Of a stretch of 64,000 bases of DNA, positions 55,490 to 64,000 are shown one piece after another (within the stretch, counting starts at the first letter, position 1; the number at the start of each line of letters is the position of its first letter). Source of the DNA: Thozetella sp. PMI_491. Lineage: Eukaryota; Ascomycota; Sordariomycetes; Chaetosphaeriales; Chaetosphaeriaceae. Both the position numbers and the translations under genes were made by a program. A model generated the notes under the pieces. The model was not told the DNA's origin. It saw nothing but the letters and a program-made list of their open reading frames with translations, and did not search any database. Location: the NCBI GenBank assembly GCA_021432635.1, contig MU270072.1, forward strand, positions 366,478 to 430,477, given 5' to 3'.

Positions 55490-57012
55490 ATGACGCAGCA
55501 CAGAGAATCTTCGCAGCGTCTGTCCGCTTCGTATCCAGGTGCTGAAGCGGCGACAAAAGACACAGAGACATCAAGGAAGATCCAAGAGGCCATTGACGCT
55601 CGGCGACCAGAGCTCTGGGCAATCAACAAGCAGGTATGGTCGAGTGAGGCGCGGATTTGAGCAAGTAGCTGCTAACCGAGAGCCAGATCCATAGCAACCC
55701 AGAACTGGGTTACGCAGAACACAAGGCACACGATGCCATCGCCTCCCTCCTCGAGTTTCTTGGATTTGCAGTAAAGAGACATGCCTACGGACTTGAAACT
55801 GCATTTGTCGCCGAGTATGGACAAGGTGGTCCCGTCGTAGCCTTCAACGCCGAGTACGACGCGCTCCCTGGCATCGGTCACGCTTGCGGTCATAATCTTA
55901 TCGCAACCATGTCTATCGGCGCCTTCCTTGGCCTGGCCAAAGTGATAGAAGAGACCAAGATCACCGGTCGTGTGCGCCTCATTGGCACGCCAGCCGAAGA
56001 GGGCGGCGGCGGCAAGCTCAAGATCATCGATGCTGGCGGCTTCGAGGATGTGGATGCATGCATGATGGTGCACCCAGGGCCGGAAGAAACGTGCGCAGGC
56101 TTCACGGGCGACGCGTATATGCCTACCCTGGCGAACCACAAACTGCGGGTACGCTTCGTCGGAAGAGCAGCGCACGCCGCCATGGCGCCTTGGGACGGCG
56201 TGAACGCCCTCGACGCAGCGGTCTTGGCGTACAATGGCATCAGCGCGCTAAGGCAGCAAATGCACCCCTCGAGCAGGGTGCACTGCATCATTGCTGAAGG
56301 CGGCGAAAGGCCTAATGTCATCCCCCAGGGCGCCACTCTGGATTGCTATATTCGATGCCCAACTCTTCAATCGGCCAACGACCTCCTGGGCAGAGTCAAA
56401 TGCTGTTTCGAAGGCGCTGGGCTCCAAACTGGCTGCAAAGTAGAATTTGAACTGTATAGAGACACATGTCCCATCCCCCAACGATGAGGGTTTCTGACGA
56501 GTGAATCAAAGTACTGACTACATGAGTAGCATCAATACCTATGCAGACGTCAGACCGAATAAGCTCATGTGCTCACTATATGCAGAAGCAATGTCAGACA
56601 TCGGGTCTCAAGTGAGGAATGACACATCGTCACCCGGTGTGCCCGGCTCGACAGACCAAGGTGAGCGAGCCCTGGTCTCTATGGCTTTTTCTTGTAGTGA
56701 AATCCACCCCTAATAACGACCTCTGAAACAGGAAACGTTACCTACGAGTGCCCGGGCTTTCATGCCTACGTGGGCATTCCCTCGGGGCCGGGCTGCAACA
56801 ACCACACACCTGGCTTTACGGCCGCCGCAAGCACCGAAGAGGCCCATGAACTCTGCCTCTCTGCTGCCAAGGGCATGGCGATCGCCGGATGGCGCATCCT
56901 ATCTGACAATGAGACGGCAGCGGCGGTCCGGCGGGAGTTTGAAACGGACAAATCCAAAAGGGATGAGGACGTGTCAACGAGGCCAGTAGTGTTCTCGGCT
57001 GGGTTTTGTTAG
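55490..57012 (+). CDS. M20D-type amidohydrolase/peptidase (PM20D2-like)
   Basis: Model: join(55490..55633, 55687..56453, 56530..56660, 56732..57012), 440 aa; introns of 53, 76 and 71 bp, in phase. Metal-binding and catalytic blocks: IHSNPELGYAEHKAHD, AFNAEYDALPGIGHACGHN and GTPAEEGGGGKLK. A lid-domain segment (HKLRVRFVGRAAHAAMAPW) and the C-terminal GFHAYVGIPSGPGCNNHTPGF complete the fold. The family cleaves N-acyl amino acids, beta-alanyl or gamma-aminobutyryl dipeptides and aminobenzoyl-glutamate in the cytosol with two metal ions. Substrate open; its position suggests processing of the compound handled by the neighbouring amidase and permease. Confidence 0.92.
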
Positions 57013-59146
57013 GGCGCGGTTCCCCGAAACTTCGCTAGTTACCTAAAACTACCAACGTAGCTGTGGCTATTGCTAAAATGTGACTGTGGTTGGAGACAAG
57101 GGAGCTCCTATTAATATTCTATTTCCATATATAGGTACACTTTGTCTGCTATCTTGGCGCCTTTCAACGGCATGGTTCTAGGGCACAACCTTCCATAGAA
57201 AGACCAGTGCACTATTCACCTCGCGATTTTGACTACATAGCATGACCTATCTACGAGTGATCAGACACGTAAAAAGTACCAGCACTTCCATCTGCTCCCC
57301 GCAGTTTCCGCGCCTCCGCCTGCTCGTATACCGCAGTAGTAGTCGTAGTCTGCACAATACCCTTCTCACTATTGTCATCCGCGCCGTCAAAGCTCGGCTT
57401 CCCATCGACCGGAGAAGTCCTTCCTTGGGAGTGCTGGTCCTTTGCTGGGGTCGACGGCATACAGGGTATATTGCTAATGAGCCATAATGACTTGTAATCA
57501 AGAATCTAGTCTGTAGGGGCTTTTACACAAGATCTCTAGGGAACAGCTAGAAAGTATTCAGAAGAACAAGTCTATACACTGTTATACTATGAAGGCAAGC
57601 CGACTCAGTTCCTCAATTATTTAACATGTCGGACGCTGTCTTCGGCGGTTAAAGGGACACGAATAGCACAGTCTTGGATGTACAGCTGGATGTATCTAAC
57701 CATATCGGCCGAATTTCCCATTGGCGGAAAGATCCCGTGGGGTGTGCTTCGAGAGAAAGAAGTCAGCGGGATAGTGGAAGTTCCGGCCATGTCAGCTACG
57801 CCAGCTTGGTTAGCTCAATATCTGAACAAGTGGCTTCAGTGACAATACTGAGTACATATAGTTCATATTGATCAGTCTAATGGACGAAGTCGTGTATCTA
57901 CCGTGCCTAGCTACCTAACCCTATTCATGAACCTAGCTGCACGCGAGATCGCGGCTCTCGATAAGTACGGAGACATTATATACCTTCTGGAACACGAGGA
58001 CTGAGTGAGCGATGGACCAGCTATGGCACACCACGTCTGCTAACAAAGTGCTTCCATATCCCTTTACTGGCATCTAAGGTCAGTCTTATTGCGTGGTAGC
58101 ATACATACGCACAGGGGAACACTGTATAATCATCAGTGTTCTTTTCGTCGGACTATCGTGTGTACCAGTTGCCGTTAACCGCTTTATGTAAAATTATTAG
58201 CCGACTTTCGAAGCTAAGAACGCCTTACTCGCGTAAGAGTTAATTGATCAAACTGGGTTTAGTAGTTTAATAGCTCACACTCGCTCTTTACCCGTTACTG
58301 TTATATATAACTCATATGAGGTGCCTATCTAGCTAGCACACTGAGATAAGTAGCAAGCCATGCAGCCATCTATGGGCAGCTGGCTATACAAGCATCTGCC
58401 CTCTCAACAACTCGTTTACTAGCCTATATATCTGGCGTTTTGTGATCTTCCGCTTCCAACTATACTTCCGTCGGTCCCATACTAGCTCATTGGAATGTTT
58501 GGGGATTGCAACGGCTGCTGTTTATCGCATACCTAGCCAGCAGGCATGACGCCATTCTAGAAGGAAAGCCCAGCTTGCCCTTTCCATCTATTGATTGCCG
58601 GGACATGTCCTGACCTGTCTTGGTATTTTTGTATTTTCGCTCTATTTCCTCCATCCTCATCTTCAGAATTCTACCCATAAGTAACTTGCACTGTGACTGC
58701 TGAATGCAAAACAATGAGGGGCTTGGCGGTATCGGCCCCCTCCTCGTCCGTGCAAGCCACCAATGACGCCACGGCGGAAAGTTTCGCATTGGTGACCATG
58801 TTAGTTCTCGGCAGTAGATCAGCTGACCTCGCGCCGGCCTCGTGAGTTAGCGTCTCGCGGACGCGTCGTATTTTCGACAATCGCCGACTCGGGTGCGCGT
58901 CGGATCTTAATTGAAACGCGTTAGTGCAAGCCACAGCGCAGCTGAAAGGCCTTTCATCGCCGTCGAGACTCATATGGAATGAATTTCAGGCGGGGTTTCC
59001 AGGAGTATATAAAGAGTCGATTGCAAAGAGGGATCAAGGTCCAATTCCTCACTTTTTCCAAGCAAACCAAATCTCCCTTCAAGTGCCCCTCTAGCTAAAA
59101 TCTTTGTTAAACCCTCAGTAATATCAGATACCTACCACTTCTCAAC
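57013..59146. other. 2.1-kb gene-free region
   Basis: The longest stretch without a supported gene. Short ORFs on both strands (for example 58487-58973 minus) have no recognisable domain. No terminal inverted repeats, tRNA or long repeat noticed. The last about 170 bp (with TATATAAAG at 59005-59013) is the promoter of the glyoxalase-fold gene. Confidence 0.45.
59005..59013 (+). promoter_or_regulatory. Probable TATA box of the glyoxalase-fold gene
   Basis: TATATAAAG lies about 140 bp before the ATG at 59147, followed by a pyrimidine/CA-rich leader typical of fungal 5' UTRs. Confidence 0.45.
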
Positions 59147-59680
59147 ATGACCGAGTGGAAGCCCCCTAAGTTCGGTTCGCCATGCTGGCTGATGGTCGCA
59201 GCTACTGACGTCAAGCGAGGTGTGCCGCCACCCCCCCTCTCCGGATTCTGTTACCCTTGGCCCTTGATGCAAATTGCCTATCCATTGCATGCCCGCTATG
59301 CCCTAGTCGCGTCTGTGTCTGACCTCTCGCTAGCCTCCGAGTTCTACGAGACCGTGTTCAACTGGAGCTTCAAACCCAGCACGACGGACTACCCGGCCGA
59401 GAAGATTCGGATGTTTGAGTTCCGCCCGGACGTGGAGCTCTCGGGAGGTATTACAAAGGGGCCGGACGAGGCGGGCCATCTGCGCCCTGGACACGGCGGT
59501 TTCTGCATGTGCTGGCTTGTGGAAGACGTCCGCGCCATCGCGGACGTGATTGAGAAAGCGGGAGGGAAGGTCCTCAGCGACGTCCTCCCTGAGGGCAAGA
59601 CTGGCCTGTACCGCTATTTCGAGGACACCGAAGGAAACCTCGGGTCCGTGTATCAGATCTCGATGGGGGCTACCGCCTAG
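59147..59680 (+). CDS. VOC/glyoxalase-fold protein, possible bleomycin-resistance/lactoylglutathione-lyase relative
   Basis: Preferred model: join(59147..59219, 59334..59680), 139 aa. Splicing turns VAATDVKRG... into VAATDVKRASEFYETVFNWSF, the standard start of a glyoxalase/VOC repeat. The 114-bp intron is a multiple of three with no stop, so the unspliced reading is also open (177 aa), but it inserts a Pro/Leu-rich stretch into the first beta-alpha unit. Later blocks: HGGFCMCWLVEDVRAIADVI, GGKVLSD and GLYRYFEDTEGNLGSVYQ, with the metal-site Glu in the last. Two VOC half-repeats make one domain; the substrate is unknown. Confidence 0.85.
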   Translation: MTEWKPPKFGSPCWLMVAATDVKRGVPPPPLSGFCYPWPLMQIAYPLHARYALVASVSDLSLASEFYETVFNWSFKPSTTDYPAEKIRMFEFRPDVELSGGITKGPDEAGHLRPGHGGFCMCWLVEDVRAIADVIEKAGGKVLSDVLPEGKTGLYRYFEDTEGNLGSVYQISMGATA

Positions 59681-60411
59681 GTTTTGTCAAACCCTTGGGG
59701 CTGGGCAGGCTGTTTTGCTAGGCTGCGACACGTCTTATTCTTTAAAATGATATAGGCCGCCTTTACGATACTTTTCTCGCCTAAATAAAAAGCCGCGCAG
59801 TATAAGGCATAGTGTCTATAATTACGGATTGTTTTGTTGTCAGAAGTGTAGAGTACACTTTGCTGGATGTGGAATACTTGGCGAGAAGGTAGGCCGGCTG
59901 CCAAGACGTTGCAACACTAAAAACTTCGACTACGTAGCTCATCGTCAGCGCAGCCTCATCAGGATGCCGTGCCTTTAAACTCCTTACTAGGAATAGGTGG
60001 GGCGGATGTAGCGAGTAGGCAGGCGAGACTACTGTCGGAAATTGAAACAGACATTGGACTACGCTACCTCAAGTGATGACTGAAGGCACCATGGATGTAT
60101 AGACTAAAACACAAGCATCCGGGCCTGGTATGATAAACCTACTTTGGGTGCGATACGGGTGGGAAAGTGAATTAGACAGTCTAGAGTATATTATAGAACA
60201 GTCTGCTGGCTCGTTATTAAATATTATTTTTCAGGTCAGTGGTACCACACATGGCGCCTACCTGTCTAGCCTTAGCGGATAAAAGAAAACTCAGAAACCA
60301 TGCCCTCTACAAACCTAAGAGCATCCTATCTATCCTTTTTTTTCGTGTATAGTTTAGACCGTCTTCTTTACCGACCTCCTCCGGTACAGTGTTTTCTTGT
60401 ACCTGGACAAT
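59681..60411. other. Convergent intergenic spacer
   Basis: AT-rich 3' regions; no supported feature. Confidence 0.4.
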
Positions 60412-61863
60412 TTATTCTAGGTTCTCCAAGTCCTGGCGAATCGACTCGCAAATTCCATCAACGAACTTTTCTTCGTCCCCTGAGATGCCCAGAGATCCCG
60501 TTCGCCACGTCACCGTGTAGAACAGGCTGCCTCCCTTGACGCTAGTGAGATTGAAGGTCATTGCTGTGGTGGTGATATGCCCGGGCTGAGCGAAGATCAT
60601 ATCCACGAGCTCTACTTGCTTCTCGCCGGCGCTGCGGCCCTCAATGACTCCTATGTTACTTATTTCAAACGACGAATCCCGCTGTTGCCCGTGCTTACTG
60701 TCTAACCACTTGCGGATGCTTGGCAGATATCTCAGAAGCCCGATCGGCTGGTCTTGCAGCGTTGCAGCAGCTGTAGCTAGGTGGAGGGTGCTCGTACGAG
60801 CCGCCTCCCAGTTCTCGGCCCCGAATCGGCGGGTCGGGTCTGCACGTGTGTATTTGATGTCGCATCCGGTCACAAATTCTCCCATCTCGTCCATTGAGAA
60901 GCCAGTGCTTTTCCGCATGTTGACAGATGTTCCGGACACAAAGTTGGTAATTTCGGCATCGGGAACAGCTCTGCTCAATGCTCGGACGATCATTTGGTGA
61001 AACACGCCAGTTAATCTTGCCTCGTGCTTCCGGGAAGCTTGGACGGCCTTCGCAAGGAGGGGAGCTTCGATCTCCTGTAGCCGGACCTTGCTGCGAAGCC
61101 CAGGTTCGAAGTAGACCGGGGCCCCAGTCCATGTCTTTGTATTGGTGGAGGTATATGAAGCACGTAGCCCCAGCAGACTGGCGAGAAAGTTGGGCAAGAA
61201 CAGAGCAATCAGGGGGCTGAGAAGGTAGGACCAGGAGATAGGGAACCGCTTTCGCGTATCAAATTGTTCGCCCAATTTATGCTGTGGTGTTTGGACGACT
61301 GCGCTAGCCGGATGTGAAGACTCAGATAGATTCCGGCATGCAGCCAAGAACGTTCGATGGAAGGCTGCCGCCGATAGGCCATCGCCCAGCGTGTGGGAAT
61401 ATGACCAAACAACGAAGCATCCTCGCTGCAGCGGAACAACAATGATCCTCCAAGGGGGGATTCCGGGTGGGAAGGGAGTCTCCAGGTTAGATCCGAGGAA
61501 ATTTTCGATACGGACGAGATCGTTTTCATCTCTGGCGGGCTCTAGGAATATGTGGTCTCTCAAATTGATGGTAGGGACGCGCTCGTAGAATGCCTTGTCG
61601 GTGTGCTTGTCGCCGACAACAACGCCCATGAAGGGGTGTTCCTCGATGCATCGTCGTAGAGGATAGTAGAATGAAGACTGTTCAGTGGGATCGAAGCCGG
61701 GCCCCAGGTCATAAATGCCGCCGATGAGCAGGGCGTCGTAGAAGCCCAGGTCTTCCCGGCTGATGGTTCGCTGCTCGTTGAGGGCTGCATGTGTCAGCGA
61801 GCGCCCAACACGACCGATGGCAGGGGTGCTGAGTCTCCTTACAGGCAAACCTCTGGAAATCAT
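60412..61863 (-). CDS. Alcohol-acetyltransferase-like (AATase, BAHD/condensation-fold) enzyme
   Basis: A single exon, 483 aa from the first ATG at 61863 (the frame extends upstream but without ATG). The catalytic H-x-x-x-D-G type motif is in YSHTLGDGLSAAAFH. Other family landmarks: GIYDLGPGFDPTEQSSFYYPL, the early ISREDLGFYDALLIG, and FEISNIGVIEG. These fit fungal AATase-family acyltransferases, related to yeast Atf1, which make acetate esters from acetyl-CoA and alcohols. The N-terminal MISRGLPVRRLST is basic and Ser-rich; a mitochondrial signal is possible but not assured. Head-to-head with the regulator at 62411. Confidence 0.85.
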   Translation of the reverse strand: MISRGLPVRRLSTPAIGRVGRSLTHAALNEQRTISREDLGFYDALLIGGIYDLGPGFDPTEQSSFYYPLRRCIEEHPFMGVVVGDKHTDKAFYERVPTINLRDHIFLEPARDENDLVRIENFLGSNLETPFPPGIPPWRIIVVPLQRGCFVVWSYSHTLGDGLSAAAFHRTFLAACRNLSESSHPASAVVQTPQHKLGEQFDTRKRFPISWSYLLSPLIALFLPNFLASLLGLRASYTSTNTKTWTGAPVYFEPGLRSKVRLQEIEAPLLAKAVQASRKHEARLTGVFHQMIVRALSRAVPDAEITNFVSGTSVNMRKSTGFSMDEMGEFVTGCDIKYTRADPTRRFGAENWEAARTSTLHLATAAATLQDQPIGLLRYLPSIRKWLDSKHGQQRDSSFEISNIGVIEGRSAGEKQVELVDMIFAQPGHITTTAMTFNLTSVKGGSLFYTVTWRTGSLGISGDEEKFVDGICESIRQDLENLE

Positions 61864-62410
61864 TCTTTGTCGACATGGTAAATATCTTTTGGCGGACTGA
61901 AGCAGAGTCAAAGCCAAACAAATAACAAGTCAAAGCGTATGCGTCAGAGATCCAGTCAAGACTGCAGTCCACACCAACTCTCCGTATTTTCAGTGTATGT
62001 GGTAGGTATTGCAGACACAAGCAGCCGACAAAGAAACCTTTAGACCGGCCGAACGCCGTTTTATAGCGGTCTCGGGCGCCTCAAACCTTCCGTTCGATGT
62101 TTGCTGAAGCACTCATTCAAATGCCGCCTGTGGATCAGCCAATCAGCTTCGTCCTTGCAACCGGTGACATACTTCCCTTTCGGGTAAGGCTCGTTTTTTT
62201 CGGATCCGCCGTGGCTGCGCTTGGTTCGGGAATTGTGGGTCCCAGAATGTGTTAAGGGGGCGCGAGACGCAGACCTCTTTCGACAATCCAGCAGCTCGCC
62301 TCGTTTCGTCCACATATTTTGTCCGCGTATTTCTCCTCAGCACCCGCATCCAATGACCACGAAAGTGGCCCAGTAAGGTATCTTGCCAATTTCCGCTAAC
62401 CGAGCGTCCA
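61864..62410. other. Divergent promoter region of the acyltransferase and Zn2Cys6 regulator
   Basis: 547 bp between two starts; no gene. The arrangement suggests local regulation. Confidence 0.4.
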
Positions 62411-63967
62411 ATGCCGAAGGCCTCGGAGGACGGTGCCCCGAGGACCGCCTGCGAGCGATGCTACAGGAACAAGGAGAAGTGTCGTTCCCAAAGGGGAGTC
62501 CAAGGGTGCGAGCGCTGCCGCCGCCTGGGTCAAGCATGCATAGTCCGGTCACAGGCGCGCATGGGTCGTCGCCCAGTTGCCAAGAGCTTCTCACACGGAA
62601 GCTCCTCCGTCCTCTCCTTTGGCCCTGCCACACAGATTGCAGAGGATGAGACTCTAGGCGACGAACGCAAGCCCCCAGTCCCATCTTGCCGAAGATCTGG
62701 CCGCCAGGGCAGCCTCCGGACAAGGGATGTGCATCCGGCGGTATCTTGCGGGAAACCCGGATACCACAGGTCGCAAGTGGTGCGCCGATCGCGACCTACC
62801 GGCGTAACGTGGGGGCTTCCGATATCCTGTCCTCTGCCATTCTCCATGCAAAAAGCCCTTGAACTTGGCCACGTTCTCAACACCAAAGAGGGGTTCTATC
62901 AATCCCACCGCTTCTTCACCCTTGGCCGAAGCTTTCTTCCCGAGTTCCAAGCCACGGTCCATGTCCTGTTCCAGCGGTCCCCGCAGCTTCTGGCGGAGTC
63001 GTACAATGCCGCTCTCGGGCTGCTGGATCGCCGCGGCGGCCATGCTACGCCACTTTGCGAGGCGGAGTTGATTATTGGAACACGATGTCTCCAATCCCTG
63101 ATGAAGGCCTCTGCGCGTATCGCTACCATGGAGGACGCCGCTGTCACGCTCATGGTTGGTCAGATCCTGATCGTATACAACACCTTCACGCCATTCAGTG
63201 CAACCCAGGCCATCACTCGCGGGGCTCTGCTCGCAGCGCGCGACTGGTACCCTGAACTGCTTCGTCACCCAAATTTTCATACCATCATTTTCACCCCGAT
63301 ATTGCTAGACACCCTCGACTGCTTGGTCAGGCGCAGGGTGCCAGTTGTTCGGCTCCCGCCTCTCGATCGATCGATGCTTGACCGATTTTGCGGCGCCTCC
63401 CTCTCGATTCTGCCGCTCCTCTACGACCTTTGTGAATGCAGCCACAAGGCTAAAATATTGGGTCTTGGCCCATCTCAACAGGGCTCGGGCAACATCGACC
63501 ACTACATCAACGTCGAGTCCCGAATACGAGCGTGGGAACCGCCGAGTCCTTCGGAATTTCTCTATCAGTATTCTGCTCTCGAAACCGAGATCATGCTGTC
63601 TCACGCGAGGCTTTACCGGCTAGCAGCCCTATTAATTATTCACCGCTTACGCTTCCCCCTCGGAGTTGAGGATGATCCCGCCTCCGAGCTCGCAGACAGC
63701 ATAATGAAGGAGGCGGAGGCCTTGAGGTTGTGGCCGCTAGGAGGAACTGGCTTGCACGTGGACTTCGCTATGATCATGGCCTTGGTTGAGAATCCCCCCG
63801 GTGGAGAGGAGATATATCGGGGATATGAACCGCTACGGTTCCGACAGCATCATTGCGATGAAGTCTTAGGTTTAGTTCAGAAAATAAGGCAAAGCAAAGA
63901 GGCTGGATATGAAGGGTCATGGCTCGATCTGATTGAGGATAGATCAGACGGCGCCTATTTTATTTAG
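62411..63967 (+). CDS. Zn2Cys6 transcription factor
   Basis: A single exon, 518 aa. The zinc cluster is at the N-terminus: RTACERCYRNKEKCRSQRG then QGCERCRRLGQAC, spacing C-x2-C-x6-C-x8-C-x2-C-x6-C. It is followed by basic residues (MGRRPVAKS). The middle and C-terminal helical region contains LLAARDWYPELLRHPNFH and ALETEIMLSHARLYRLAALLI, a general fungal regulator domain. It is transcribed away from the acyltransferase gene and may control it. Confidence 0.9.
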   Translation: MPKASEDGAPRTACERCYRNKEKCRSQRGVQGCERCRRLGQACIVRSQARMGRRPVAKSFSHGSSSVLSFGPATQIAEDETLGDERKPPVPSCRRSGRQGSLRTRDVHPAVSCGKPGYHRSQVVRRSRPTGVTWGLPISCPLPFSMQKALELGHVLNTKEGFYQSHRFFTLGRSFLPEFQATVHVLFQRSPQLLAESYNAALGLLDRRGGHATPLCEAELIIGTRCLQSLMKASARIATMEDAAVTLMVGQILIVYNTFTPFSATQAITRGALLAARDWYPELLRHPNFHTIIFTPILLDTLDCLVRRRVPVVRLPPLDRSMLDRFCGASLSILPLLYDLCECSHKAKILGLGPSQQGSGNIDHYINVESRIRAWEPPSPSEFLYQYSALETEIMLSHARLYRLAALLIIHRLRFPLGVEDDPASELADSIMKEAEALRLWPLGGTGLHVDFAMIMALVENPPGGEEIYRGYEPLRFRQHHCDEVLGLVQKIRQSKEAGYEGSWLDLIEDRSDGAYFI

Positions 63968-64000
63968 AGTTGTGACGCCCATACATCAATTCCAATTGTC

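Noticed and set aside
58487-58973. Two overlapping minus-strand ORFs of about 100 codons
   Set aside because: No recognisable motif, no supporting splice signals, different frames.

Overview
The window is nuclear DNA of a filamentous ascomycete (Pezizomycotina). The evidence is the gene structure: compact genes with 40-115 bp GT-AG introns carrying CTAAC/CTGAC-like branch points. The families are also typical of these fungi: a HET-domain protein, a UstYa/DUF3328 protein, Zn2Cys6 regulators, a Dal5-type permease, a fungal MRP-type ABC transporter, and plant-cell-wall lyases. I found no rRNA, tRNA, CRISPR array or intact transposon. I cannot name the genus from sequence alone. About 29 genes were modelled by hand; exon joins were checked for reading phase.

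Left part (1-25 kb): a large sterol-glucosyltransferase-like gene runs off the left edge (minus strand). It is followed by a Nudix hydrolase, a secreted GH18 protein, a small hypothetical gene with a phase problem, a HET-domain gene divergent from an unassigned 258-aa gene, an aminoglycoside-phosphotransferase-like pseudogene with two frameshifts, a small secreted repeat protein with a 12-nt microexon, an AAAP amino-acid transporter, and a full-length ABCC transporter whose first exon I could not resolve.

Middle part (25-43 kb): a PhoD-type phosphatase and a Pho84-type phosphate transporter are divergently transcribed from one 914-bp promoter region that contains two CACGTG boxes, so they look like a phosphate-acquisition pair. 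Next come a UstYa-like oxidase, a secreted GH43, a secreted flavin amine oxidase, a transcription-factor-like protein without a zinc cluster, an SDR, and a secreted PL26-type exo-rhamnogalacturonan lyase. GH43 and PL26 suggest pectin (RG-I) use.

Right part (43-64 kb): a nucleoside deaminase-like protein, gamma-glutamyltranspeptidase, amidase, Zn2Cys6 regulator, Dal5-type permease, Fe(II)/2-oxoglutarate dioxygenase (PhyH) and M20D amidohydrolase lie close together. Three of them are amide- or peptide-bond hydrolases, and with an importer and a regulator they look like a catabolic cluster for a nitrogenous or N-acylated compound. This is my best candidate for an undescribed system. After a 2.1-kb gene-free stretch come a glyoxalase-fold protein with an in-frame intron, an alcohol-acetyltransferase-like enzyme and a second Zn2Cys6 regulator arranged head to head.
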